Shown in pieces: positions 7,890-15,640 of a DNA stretch of 64,000 nucleotides. Position 1 is the stretch's first letter. Each line of letters opens with the position of its first letter. The stretch is from contig JBDHWD010000002.1 in NCBI GenBank assembly GCA_039810005.1, positions 1 to 64,000 on the forward strand, in the 5' to 3' direction. Position numbers and translations under genes: made by a program. This DNA is from JAMLIA01 sp039810005 (GTDB lineage: Bacteria > Chloroflexota > Chloroflexia > Thermomicrobiales > CFX8). The notes under the pieces were generated by a model. That model saw only the letters and a program-made list of their open reading frames with translations. It was not told the origin of the DNA and searched no databases.

Positions 7890-7973
7890 GCTCCACAGGC
7901 TGTCCACATCGAGACACAAGCGCGCGTCGTGAAAGTGTCGCAATAGTGCAGCAATGTCGAAACATGTGGATTC
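7890..7973. other. Cluster of three DnaA-box-like sequences
   Basis: CTCCACA (7891-7897), CTGTCCACA (7900-7908, one mismatch to TTGTCCACA) and inverted GAATCCACA (7965-7973 on the minus strand) fall within 84 bp upstream of the XRE gene. The stretch is not AT-rich, so an origin is not shown. Confidence 0.3.
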
Positions 7974-7985
7974 GTTGATATCCTC

Positions 7986-8000
7986 TTGACCAGGTGTCAA
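7986..8000. repeat. Inverted repeat formed by two facing -35-like boxes
   Basis: TTGAC-CAGGT-GTCAA is a perfect inverted repeat. It contains TTGACC on the plus strand, the -35 of the XRE gene, and TTGACA on the minus strand facing the fchA operon. It may be a shared control point of the divergent 300-bp interval at 7804-8107. Confidence 0.45.
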
Positions 8001-8044
8001 TCGCGTGTTAGTCTTTGCACTACGAACGAACGGAGTGTTCGTTC
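7986..8044 (+). promoter_or_regulatory. XRE-gene promoter and probable autoregulatory operator
   Basis: TTGACC (7986-7991), a 17-nt spacer and the extended -10 TGT-TAGTCT (8009-8014) form a promoter. Just past the expected start point lies the inverted repeat GAACGAAC-GGAGT-GTTCGTTC (8024-8044). This is the usual place for a repressor operator, and the downstream gene encodes an XRE-type regulator. Confidence 0.65.
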
Positions 8045-8107
8045 AGGGGCAACGGTCCTCGGGCGAGGCGAGGTCGCCGTGCTAATTGGATGGTCGAGGA
8101 GCACGAA

Positions 8108-8551
8108 ATGGATGACCTCAACGGGGCACATGTCCGGCAGTCGAATGGTTTCGCAGGTCTGCTTCGCGATATGCGCGATCGTCGACGGCTCTCGCAGAGT
8201 CGTCTGGCCGAAGCTGCCGGCTTCGATCACTCCTATGTCAGCCGGCTCGAGAGCGGCAATCGGATGCCGACCCGGGACGCCGTGCTGAAGCTTGGCGATG
8301 CGATGGCGCTGGAGGAGAGCGAGCGCGATGCGCTGCTGGCGTCGGCCGGCTTCATGCCCGGACGCATCGAAAGCCTGTTCGCCAACGAGCCAGTACTGTC
8401 TGAGGTTCTCGGTCTGCTGCAGGATGGCAGCGTCCCGGACGAAGTGCGAGATGACGTTCGGCGTATGATTTCGCTGCTGGTGCGCCAGGCGCAGCGGGCG
8501 TCGTATTCATCACCAGCCGGTGCGCACGGCGGCGCTGTGGTAGCCGCCTGA
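8108..8551 (+). CDS. XRE-family helix-turn-helix transcriptional regulator
   Basis: A 147-residue DNA-binding protein. After a ~16-residue lead, the XRE domain spans about residues 17-75: LLRDMRDRRRLSQSRLAEAA, then DHSYVSRLESGNRMPTRDAV. The C-terminal half (VLSEVLGLLQDG...VRRMISLLVRQ) is helical and may dimerise. The ATG at 8108 follows GAGGAG by 7 nt; longer upstream starts in the same frame lack such a site. An 8-bp inverted repeat at the promoter suggests autoregulation. dnaE lies downstream with its own upstream elements, so targets are unknown. Confidence 0.85.
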   Translation: MDDLNGAHVRQSNGFAGLLRDMRDRRRLSQSRLAEAAGFDHSYVSRLESGNRMPTRDAVLKLGDAMALEESERDALLASAGFMPGRIESLFANEPVLSEVLGLLQDGSVPDEVRDDVRRMISLLVRQAQRASYSSPAGAHGGAVVAA

Positions 8552-8575
8552 CGGTGCTTCTTCACGCGTGGTCGT

Positions 8576-8606
8576 GGTGCCGTCTTATTTGTCCTACGAC
8601 GGCACC
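8576..8606 (+). terminator. Hairpin after the XRE gene
   Basis: A 9-bp stem GGTGCCGTC/GACGGCACC with a 13-nt U-containing loop, 24 nt after the XRE stop. No T-run follows, so termination would be weak or Rho-assisted. Confidence 0.5.
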
Positions 8607-8625
8607 TCGCGTATCCTGTTATCAG

Positions 8626-8643
8626 TGTACGTACAGTTAGAAT
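8626..8643 (+). promoter_or_regulatory. Palindrome TGTACGTACA beside the dnaE -10 box
   Basis: The 10-bp palindrome (8626-8635) is followed 2 nt later by TAGAAT (8638-8643), a likely -10 of dnaE. The same palindrome overlaps the predicted start point of rsfS at 32922-32931. No good -35 is seen here. Confidence 0.45.
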
Positions 8644-8694
8644 GACGTTCCGCGAGTGACCTGATGTCGCTATACGGTCCCGATGGAGGGTTTC

Positions 8695-11600
8695 ATGCCG
8701 TCGTTTACCCATTTGCACCTGCACACCGAGTTCTCGTTGCTCGATGGGTTGGGTCGCATCAACGACTACATGGCCAAGGCGACCGAGTACGGCATGAGCC
8801 ACATCGCCCTGACTGATCACGGTGTCATGTACGGCGCGCTCGATTGGTATCGAGCGGCGAAGAGCCACGATCTCACGCCGATCGTCGGCGTCGAGGCCTA
8901 CCTCGCGCCCGGAAGCATGACCGATCGTCAGACGCGCCAGAACTTCCACTTGCTGTTACTGGCTGAGAACGAGAAGGGCTATCGCAATCTGCTGAAGCTC
9001 TCGAGCAAAGCGAGCATCGATGGCTTCTATTACCGACCACGGATCGATCTTGAGCTTCTGAACGAGCTGCGCGATGGATTGATCTGCACTTCGGCATGTC
9101 TCGGTGGGCCGGTCGCGAACAACTACCTTGAGGCGAAGGATTCCGAAGCCGAGCGCATGGCAGCGTCGCTTGCCGAGATTTTCGGCACCGATCGCTTCTA
9201 TCTGGAAGTTCAGGATCACGGCATGCCGGAGCAGCAGCGGGTCAATCGTCAACTGATCGACCTGGCGAAGCGTATGGGCTTACCGCTCGTCGCTTCGAAC
9301 GATGTCCACTACGTCAATCAGGAAGACGCCGCGATGCAGGACGTACTCGTCTGCATCCAGACGAACGCGACGATTGACGATCCCAAACGGATGAAGATGG
9401 AATCGGATCAGCTCTATTTCAAGTCTCCGCAGGAGATGGAGCGTCTATTTGGGGATTTGCCGGAGGCGCTAGAGAATACGTGGCGAATTGCAGAACGCTG
9501 TGACTTGCAACTCGATTTTGACCGATTGCTTCTTCCTGATCCCGGCATCCCCGAAGGCGTCACACCGCAGCAACATCTTGCCGACCTGTGCTGGCGCGGA
9601 TTGGCCGAGCGATACCATGACATAACGGATGAAGTCCGTCAGCGGCTCGAGTATGAGCTGTGGGTGATTGAGCAGACTGGCTTTGCCAGTTACATGCTGA
9701 TTGTTCGAGACTTCGCCCAGTTCGCGCGAGATCGGCAGATCCCGTTTGGCGTGCGTGGCTCGGCAGCGGCCAGCATCGTTCTCTACACGCTTGGCATCAC
9801 CGACATCGATCCAATCGCAAACCGACTCGTCTTCGAGCGCTTCCTGAACATTGAGCGCCGAGAGATGCCTGATATCGATATGGATTTCGCTGACAACCGC
9901 CGCCAGGAAGTGATCGACTACGTCGCTCAGAAGTATGGCCATGACCGCGTCGCCCAGATCATTACATTTGGAACGATGGGCGCGAAGGCGGCGGTGCGCG
10001 ATGTCGGCCGCGCGATGGGGTGGTCGCCGATCGACGTCGACCGGGTTGCGCGGCTCATCCCGACGACGCTGGGCATGACGCTTGAGCGCGCACTGGTTGA
10101 GAGTAGCGAGCTGCGGACTCTGGCCGAGGAAGACGACCGTGTCCGAAAGATGATCGAGACTGCCCAGCACCTGGAGGGTATTTCGCGGCACGCCGGCACG
10201 CATGCTGCCGGTGTCGTCATTAGCGCCGAGCCTCTCGTCGAGCACGTTCCGCTGCAGCGTCCGGCGCGTGGAGACGTAAACGCGCTGCCGACGACCCAGT
10301 TCACAATGGAAAACGTGGCCGCAATCGGTCTGCTGAAGATGGATTTCCTCGGCCTCGCCAACCTGACCATTCTTGGTGAGGCGGTCGAAATCATCAAGCA
10401 GACACGTGGCGAGTCACTTGACCCAAAAGCGTTCCCGGATGGGGACACGCTGACCTACGAGCTGCTCAGTCAGGGCGAGACGTTTGGCGTCTTCCAGCTT
10501 GAGAGCGCCGGTATGCGCCGCGCCATCAAGGATCTCCGTCCCGGATCCGTCGCGGAGCTGTCGGCCATGGTCGCGCTGTATCGCCCCGGGCCGATGCAAC
10601 ACATTCCGACGTTCTGTCAGACCAAGCACGGCGAGCAGGAGATCCGCTATCCGCACCCGGACCTCGCCGAGATCCTTGACGAAACGTACGGCGTGATCGT
10701 CTATCAGGATCAGGTGCTGCTCATTGCTCAACGCTTTGCCGGCTACACGCTCGGTGAGGCCGACATCATGCGCAAGGCGATGGGCAAGAAGATTGCCGAG
10801 AAGATGCGCGCCGAGCGCGAGCGGTTTCGATCTGGAGCGATCGAGAAGGGCTACACGGCTGCCGACGCGGACAAGATCTTCGATCTGATCGAGCCGTTCG
10901 CGGGCTACGCGTTCAACAAGGCGCACGCCGTTTGCTACGGAACCATCGCGTACCAGACGGCATATCTGAAGGCGAACTATCCGGCGGAGTACATGACCGC
11001 TGTTCTGCGGCTGGCCCCAAGTCACCCATCGGGCTCGGCGGCTCGTGTTGCAGCCGCTGTTGCTGAGTGCGCCAAGCTTGGCATTCCCGTTCTCGGTCCG
11101 GACATCAATCACAGCGGTGTGAACTTCAATGTCGAAATGCTCGAAGACGGCCGGCAGGCGATCCGGTTCGGCCTCTCGATCGTCAAGAACGTGGGCGAAG
11201 CAGCGGTCGATGAGATCTGCCGCGTACGCGACGAGCTTCCAAATGCCGAGTTCGCGTCGCTCGAAGCGTTGTGCGATGCCGTGGATTACAACTTCCTGAA
11301 CAAGCGCGTGATGGAGAGCCTGATTCGCGGCGGCGCGCTCGATTGTCTCGGTGAGCGTGGAAATCTTCTGGCGCGGCTCGATTCAGCGATGTCGTCGGCT
11401 CAGCGTACCCAGAAAGCTCGCGATCGCGGGCAGATGGGCCTATTCGGGGCGCTCATGGAGGAGCCGCCGGTGGTGATTCCGGCAGCATCGGATGAGCCAG
11501 CCCTGCCGAAGAAGCAGCTGCTTGCCTGGGAGAAGGAGTACCTCGGGACATATCTGAGCGAACACCCCCTGACCGAGGTGATTGCCGAAGTTCGGTCGCG

Positions 11601-12195
11601 AGGTGAACAGCATCAGCCAATCGGCGAGCTCGATCCAGAAATCGCCGGGCAGAACGTAAAGATTCTGGCCATCGTGGCCGGTGTCCGCAAGATGACGACG
11701 CGCACAAATCGAACGATGGCCGTCGCCCAGATGGAAGACCTTACCGGTTCAGTGGAGGTCGTCCTGTTCCCGGAGACGTTCGATCGTTACGGCGCACTGT
11801 GTAATGAGGATCAGATCCTCGTGATACGCGGTCGCGCAGATTCGCGCAACGACAGCATCCAGATCATCGCCGAAGACATCTCGCTTTATGAGCCTTCTGA
11901 CGATCCGCCAGCGCCGCAGCCCGAGACGTTCGTCTGGCTCCGTTTGTCGGCCGCGCCAGACCGTGGCGACGAGGTTGAGAAGATGGAGCATCTGGCGCGA
12001 TTGATGCGCGAGTTCCCGGGCGACGACGCCGTGATGATTGAAGTCGAGACGGAATCAGGCACAACTGTGCTGCGCTCGCGAATCCGCGTCGATTGGTGCC
12101 CTGATCTTGCCCAGGCGCTCTGCGATACGATCGGCAACGACAACGTGCGCTCGACCGTAGTCGAGCCGGCAGCGGTTCGAGGCGTCGGTCGCTAG
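8695..12195 (+). CDS. dnaE: DNA polymerase III alpha subunit (DnaE1)
   Basis: The 1166-residue replicative polymerase. The PHP domain comes first (HLHTEFSLLDG at residues ~5-15, ALTDHGVMYG at ~35-44), then the palm with catalytic acidic residues in PDIDMDFADNRR (~391-402), the helix-hairpin-helix region (AGYAFNKAHAV), and a C-terminal OB fold and tail (EDLTGSVEVVLFPETF). There is no DEDD exonuclease insertion, so it is the DnaE rather than PolC type. The ATG at 8695 is chosen because GGAGGG precedes it by 4 nt; the in-frame ATG at 8683 overlaps that ribosome-binding site. A 10-bp hairpin closes the gene. Confidence 0.97.
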   Translation: MPSFTHLHLHTEFSLLDGLGRINDYMAKATEYGMSHIALTDHGVMYGALDWYRAAKSHDLTPIVGVEAYLAPGSMTDRQTRQNFHLLLLAENEKGYRNLLKLSSKASIDGFYYRPRIDLELLNELRDGLICTSACLGGPVANNYLEAKDSEAERMAASLAEIFGTDRFYLEVQDHGMPEQQRVNRQLIDLAKRMGLPLVASNDVHYVNQEDAAMQDVLVCIQTNATIDDPKRMKMESDQLYFKSPQEMERLFGDLPEALENTWRIAERCDLQLDFDRLLLPDPGIPEGVTPQQHLADLCWRGLAERYHDITDEVRQRLEYELWVIEQTGFASYMLIVRDFAQFARDRQIPFGVRGSAAASIVLYTLGITDIDPIANRLVFERFLNIERREMPDIDMDFADNRRQEVIDYVAQKYGHDRVAQIITFGTMGAKAAVRDVGRAMGWSPIDVDRVARLIPTTLGMTLERALVESSELRTLAEEDDRVRKMIETAQHLEGISRHAGTHAAGVVISAEPLVEHVPLQRPARGDVNALPTTQFTMENVAAIGLLKMDFLGLANLTILGEAVEIIKQTRGESLDPKAFPDGDTLTYELLSQGETFGVFQLESAGMRRAIKDLRPGSVAELSAMVALYRPGPMQHIPTFCQTKHGEQEIRYPHPDLAEILDETYGVIVYQDQVLLIAQRFAGYTLGEADIMRKAMGKKIAEKMRAERERFRSGAIEKGYTAADADKIFDLIEPFAGYAFNKAHAVCYGTIAYQTAYLKANYPAEYMTAVLRLAPSHPSGSAARVAAAVAECAKLGIPVLGPDINHSGVNFNVEMLEDGRQAIRFGLSIVKNVGEAAVDEICRVRDELPNAEFASLEALCDAVDYNFLNKRVMESLIRGGALDCLGERGNLLARLDSAMSSAQRTQKARDRGQMGLFGALMEEPPVVIPAASDEPALPKKQLLAWEKEYLGTYLSEHPLTEVIAEVRSRGEQHQPIGELDPEIAGQNVKILAIVAGVRKMTTRTNRTMAVAQMEDLTGSVEVVLFPETFDRYGALCNEDQILVIRGRADSRNDSIQIIAEDISLYEPSDDPPAPQPETFVWLRLSAAPDRGDEVEKMEHLARLMREFPGDDAVMIEVETESGTTVLRSRIRVDWCPDLAQALCDTIGNDNVRSTVVEPAAVRGVGR

Positions 12196-12196
12196 C

Positions 12197-12225
12197 CGCG
12201 CACAGAGCGCCAACTTCTGTGCGCG
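12197..12225. terminator. Hairpin between convergent dnaE and PHP-domain genes
   Basis: A perfect 10-bp stem CGCGCACAGA/TCTGTGCGCG with a 9-nt loop starts 2 nt after the dnaE stop and 41 nt from the PHP stop. It probably serves both converging units, although no T-run is present. Confidence 0.6.
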
Positions 12226-12265
12226 ACATATCCCATTAGCTATGAACCGGTGAGCGGATACGCGG

Positions 12266-12952
12266 CTACCGACGGCTGAGAACTCGCTCGAGCAGCCAGC
12301 GCGGATTCTCCCGCAGGACCGTTGCGAGGTCCGATTCCTGGATCCCCGCGCCGAGCGCGACACGCTGCTGGAACCCGACCGTCAGCAGGTCGGACGGCTC
12401 GTGCGCGTCGCTATTGACGATGAGCTTCGCGCCGGCACGTTCGGCGCAGCGCACGACATGGCCGTTGGTCAGCGAATGACCCCGTCGGGCGCTGACCTCC
12501 AGCAGCACGCCGCGATCGGCAGCCAGCGCTGCGTCCTCGTCAGTGAGAAGCCCGGGATGTGCCAGGATGTCGACATAACCACAGTCGATGGAGGCGTGGT
12601 TGGTGCCCTCCGGCACAGGTTCGACCGGCGTTTCCCCGTGAACGACGACGATCTCGGCGCCGGAGTCCCGGGCGAACCGGGCGGCTTCGCCGATTGCCTC
12701 GGCCGGAACGTGGGTAAGCTCGACACCGATGATCACCTTCAGTGGCCAGTGGCGTTCGATAATCTCCCGATCGCGACGTAGCTCATCTAGCAGGCGGGGC
12801 ACGCCGCCAACACCCGTATGATCGGTCATGCCGAGGACAGCGTAGCCGTTCATCGCCGCGCGACGCGCCTGCTCCATCGGCGACAGGACGCCATCGGAGT
12901 AGAACGTGTGCGTGTGGAAATCGAACACTCCGGGGGATTCGTCAACGCTCAT
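12266..12952 (-). CDS. PHP-domain phosphoesterase, histidinol-phosphatase-like
   Basis: A 228-residue stand-alone PHP domain. Metal-ligand motifs appear in the expected order: FHTHTFYSDG (~12-21), MTDHTG (~42-47), GVEL (~74-77), VVHGET (~99-104), LAHPG (~131-135) and NSDAHEP (~177-183). These form the trinuclear metal centre of hydrolases in this family. It is the last gene of the glmS operon and overlaps the Mur-ligase-like gene by 4 bp. The family includes histidinol phosphatases and nucleotide or polymerase-associated phosphoesterases. No his genes are nearby, so a histidine role is not supported by context. Confidence 0.85.
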   Translation of the reverse strand: MSVDESPGVFDFHTHTFYSDGVLSPMEQARRAAMNGYAVLGMTDHTGVGGVPRLLDELRRDREIIERHWPLKVIIGVELTHVPAEAIGEAARFARDSGAEIVVVHGETPVEPVPEGTNHASIDCGYVDILAHPGLLTDEDAALAADRGVLLEVSARRGHSLTNGHVVRCAERAGAKLIVNSDAHEPSDLLTVGFQQRVALGAGIQESDLATVLRENPRWLLERVLSRR

Positions 12953-14193
12953 CTATTACTCTTTCGTCGGTGAGAGGTAACGCTGATAACCGGCGCCGGC
13001 CACAAGTGTGACAGCGCGACTTCAACATCATCGGCCAGGACGAGCGCGATGTCGTCGGGACCGATCGTGTTGAGAACGTGATCGACGGCCATTTCTTCAT
13101 TAGGCGCATTCATCAGGATGGGCGGTACGGTCGCGCTTGCGATGCCTTCCTTGATGATCGACATGCGCGACGATTCTTCGTTATCGCCGTGGAGCATCGC
13201 GACGCCATGGATACCGCCCAGGATGCGACCCGCTTCGGGTAGCTCCACAGCCGACAGGCGCGGAAGGCTGCCGCAAACAACGAGCGTCCGCCGATGGGGG
13301 ACGTGTCGAATGCTGCGGGCGATCTGGCGCAAGGTCGTGACGAGCTCAGGTGAATCGACGATAACCAGCGCGCCGTTGTATCTGAGGACGTTCGACGCAC
13401 CGGGCAGTGTTGCCGGATCCGTAGCAAAGTCGGCGAGAGCTGATCGGATGAGCAGCGGATCGATCCCGACCGCGACGGCCGCCGAAATCGCTGCCATGAG
13501 ATTCTGAATCTGGAACAGCAACGTGCCCTGCAGCGTCGCCGGGACAGTCATGTAGTCCAGAATGACAGTCTGATCGTGCTGGTCGCCAACGACAATTGCG
13601 CCATTGGCTGCCCAGCAGGCTCGTCCACCCTCAGCCAGATGGCGCTGGATTTGTGGATTGTCGGCATGCAGGGCATACAGGAACGTATCGCAGCTGGCGT
13701 GCAGCGCAACATTGGTGATGTCATAGTCGTCGGCATTGACGATGAGTAGCCCGTCGTCACGCATTGAGGTGATGACAATGTCCAGTGCGCGCCGTTCCCG
13801 GCTGGCTTCCTCGGAGAGCAGGCATGCTTCGTTGTTACCACACAGGGTCGTCAGAATGCCGATGGGGTAGGTGCGAGGTGGAAGACCAGCGCCGATGACC
13901 GTCTCGGCCGTCATCTCTTGCATCACGACGCGGAGTTCGCCGTAGCGAGCCGCGAGAAGCACGCGCGACCACGGACCGAGCTCGCCATCCTGCAGGTCAC
14001 CGTCAACGTAGACGCCCGATGACAACCACTGCGCTGAAGGCCAACCGGCGAGGCCAAAGATTTTGGTGAGCATCCAGCCTATTGTGGATTTCCCGGAGGT
14101 TCCTGCCAGCGAAATGAGCGGCAACGCGTCGGGACCATGCCAATTCGGCCGTGATATACGTGATCCGGCATCTCTCATCGTCGTGTCGGTCAC
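12949..14193 (-). CDS. Mur-ligase-like ATP-dependent ligase with atypical P-loop
   Basis: A 414-residue protein of Mur ligase organisation without the N-terminal UDP-substrate domain. The P-loop LISLAGTSGKSTIGWML (~26-42) has GTSGKST where Mur ligases usually read GTNGKT(T/S). Middle-domain features follow (ILTTLCGNNEACLLSEEA, DDGLLIVNADDYD), then a C-terminal Rossmann-like part (RRTLVVCGSLPRLSAVE). GTG start with AGGAG ~10 nt upstream. It lies 24 nt after rdgB and overlaps the PHP gene by 4 bp. The substrate is unknown; the closest general groups are cyanophycin-synthetase and folylpolyglutamate-type ligases. It is not a canonical MurC-F. Confidence 0.75.
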   Translation of the reverse strand: MTDTTMRDAGSRISRPNWHGPDALPLISLAGTSGKSTIGWMLTKIFGLAGWPSAQWLSSGVYVDGDLQDGELGPWSRVLLAARYGELRVVMQEMTAETVIGAGLPPRTYPIGILTTLCGNNEACLLSEEASRERRALDIVITSMRDDGLLIVNADDYDITNVALHASCDTFLYALHADNPQIQRHLAEGGRACWAANGAIVVGDQHDQTVILDYMTVPATLQGTLLFQIQNLMAAISAAVAVGIDPLLIRSALADFATDPATLPGASNVLRYNGALVIVDSPELVTTLRQIARSIRHVPHRRTLVVCGSLPRLSAVELPEAGRILGGIHGVAMLHGDNEESSRMSIIKEGIASATVPPILMNAPNEEMAVDHVLNTIGPDDIALVLADDVEVALSHLWPAPVISVTSHRRKSNR

Positions 14194-14216
14194 TCGTACA
14201 TACTCCTACGTGATCA

Positions 14217-14834
14217 TCACGGACTGTGTTCGCTGTTTTGGCGCTCGCGAAACTTGGCAACGAGCGCTCGCACAGCGCGTCCCCGATGAGAAACCCGGTT
14301 CTTCTCAGCAATTGTCAGTTCGGCCAGCGTGCGGCCCGTATACTCCGGCGCTTCGGGATCGTGGATCTCGAATAACGGGTCGTACCCGAAGCCACCGGAC
14401 CCGCGAGCATCCTCGCGGATCGTGCCCTCGACCTGGCCTTCGGCGACGATCTCGTCGCCATTGCGCGCGACAAATGCAGCGGCAGAGACGAAGCGTCCCG
14501 CCCGCTGATCTGGTGAAACGTTCGCCATACGGCGCAGTAGCTCGGCGTTGTTTTGCGCGTCGGTTGCATCGTCGCCGGAAAAGCGCGCTGATCTCACGCC
14601 GGGAGCGCCATCGAGCGCATCCACGACGAGGCCAGAATCGTCAGCAATCGCGCCGTCTGCATATGCTGCTGCGTGTCGGGCCTTTATCAGCGCGTTCTCG
14701 GCAAACGTTGATCCGTTCTCTTCGGGAGATTCAAGTCCTGCGTCGGCCATCGACACAAGCTCGATGGATGTCGGAAGAAGCTCGCGCAGCTCGGCGAGCT
14801 TTCCCGCGTTGTTCGTTGCCACGATTACTCGCAC
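14217..14834 (-). CDS. rdgB: XTP/dITP diphosphatase (RdgB/HAM1)
   Basis: A 205-residue house-cleaning enzyme that hydrolyses deaminated purine nucleoside triphosphates to monophosphates. The motifs are standard: ATNNAGKLAEL (~5-15), the substrate loop ADDSGLVVDALDGAPGVRSA (~64-83), and GGFGYDPLFEI. It overlaps tatD by 10 bp inside the glmS operon. No unusual residues are seen. The C-terminus ends in a charged stretch (KFRERQNSEHSP). Confidence 0.95.
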   Translation of the reverse strand: MRVIVATNNAGKLAELRELLPTSIELVSMADAGLESPEENGSTFAENALIKARHAAAYADGAIADDSGLVVDALDGAPGVRSARFSGDDATDAQNNAELLRRMANVSPDQRAGRFVSAAAFVARNGDEIVAEGQVEGTIREDARGSGGFGYDPLFEIHDPEAPEYTGRTLAELTIAEKNRVSHRGRAVRALVAKFRERQNSEHSP

Positions 14835-15640
14835 AGTATCGTTGACTTTCCATTCCCGACTGCGCTGTTGAGCGCTGGCCCGAACAGGTCTACGGCGTTC
14901 CTCGTCGTTGCTGCCGCAACCTGGCCGATCTCCACTTCCTTCAGGAGCGCCAGCGTCTCGGCTGCGTCGATCATAAGCGCTGGCTCGTTTCGACGCCCTC
15001 GTCGCCGTTGTGGCGCGAGGTACGGCGCGTCAGTTTCCAGAACCAGACGCTCTAGCGGTGCCGTGCGGATCGCTTCCCTGATCGCGTCCGATCGCTTGTA
15101 GGTGGCGACGCCACCGATACCGAGATACATGCCAAGATCCAGACACGCATGCGCGAAGGCCGCGTCGCCAGAAAAGCAGTGCATCACGCCACGAACAGGT
15201 CCCTCGGCGGCAAGCAGCTCAAGGACATCGTCCTCAGCTTCGCGCTGGTGAATTACCACCGGCAAATCCAGCTCCCGAGCGAGCCGGATCTGCGCGACAA
15301 ATGCGGCGCGTTGCATGGTCGGGTCGGCATGGTCGCGGAAGTAGTCCAGCCCGATCTCGCCGATTGCCACGGTGCCGACGACCTGCGCCTCGCGCGCTAT
15401 CGCCGAGACCAGGCCGTCCGTCCATTCGGAGGCGTTGTTCGGATGGAGCCCGACGGCACGCACCATGGAAGGATGACGCCGCATAAGCTCTGCCGTCGAT
15501 TCCCAGCGCTGCGGGTTGAAGCCGATGAGGACAAAGGCAACTACCCCAACACTCGTCGCCCGGTCGATCACCGCCTCGCGATCGGCATCGAATTCCGGCA
15601 GATCGAGGTGCAGATGGGTATCGACGAACACGGCGCTCAT
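14825..15640 (-). CDS. tatD: TatD-family metal-dependent deoxyribonuclease
   Basis: A 271-residue TIM-barrel hydrolase. The N-terminal metal motif DTHLHLDLPEF (~7-17) is followed by GEIGLDYF, HQREAEDD, MHCFSGD and the C-terminal LETDAPYLAP. Length and motif order match TatD 3'-5' DNA/RNA exonucleases and the related YcfH/YabD proteins. It overlaps glmS by 4 bp and rdgB by 10 bp, so it is co-translated with both. Confidence 0.93.
   Translation of the reverse strand: MSAVFVDTHLHLDLPEFDADREAVIDRATSVGVVAFVLIGFNPQRWESTAELMRRHPSMVRAVGLHPNNASEWTDGLVSAIAREAQVVGTVAIGEIGLDYFRDHADPTMQRAAFVAQIRLARELDLPVVIHQREAEDDVLELLAAEGPVRGVMHCFSGDAAFAHACLDLGMYLGIGGVATYKRSDAIREAIRTAPLERLVLETDAPYLAPQRRRGRRNEPALMIDAAETLALLKEVEIGQVAAATTRNAVDLFGPALNSAVGNGKSTILCE

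Noticed and set aside
7804..7965. N-terminal 54-codon extension of the FchA-like protein
   Set aside because: The extension has an atypical composition (Cys/Arg-rich), no ribosome-binding site, and the family N-terminus begins after ATG 7803, which has GAAGGGA upstream.
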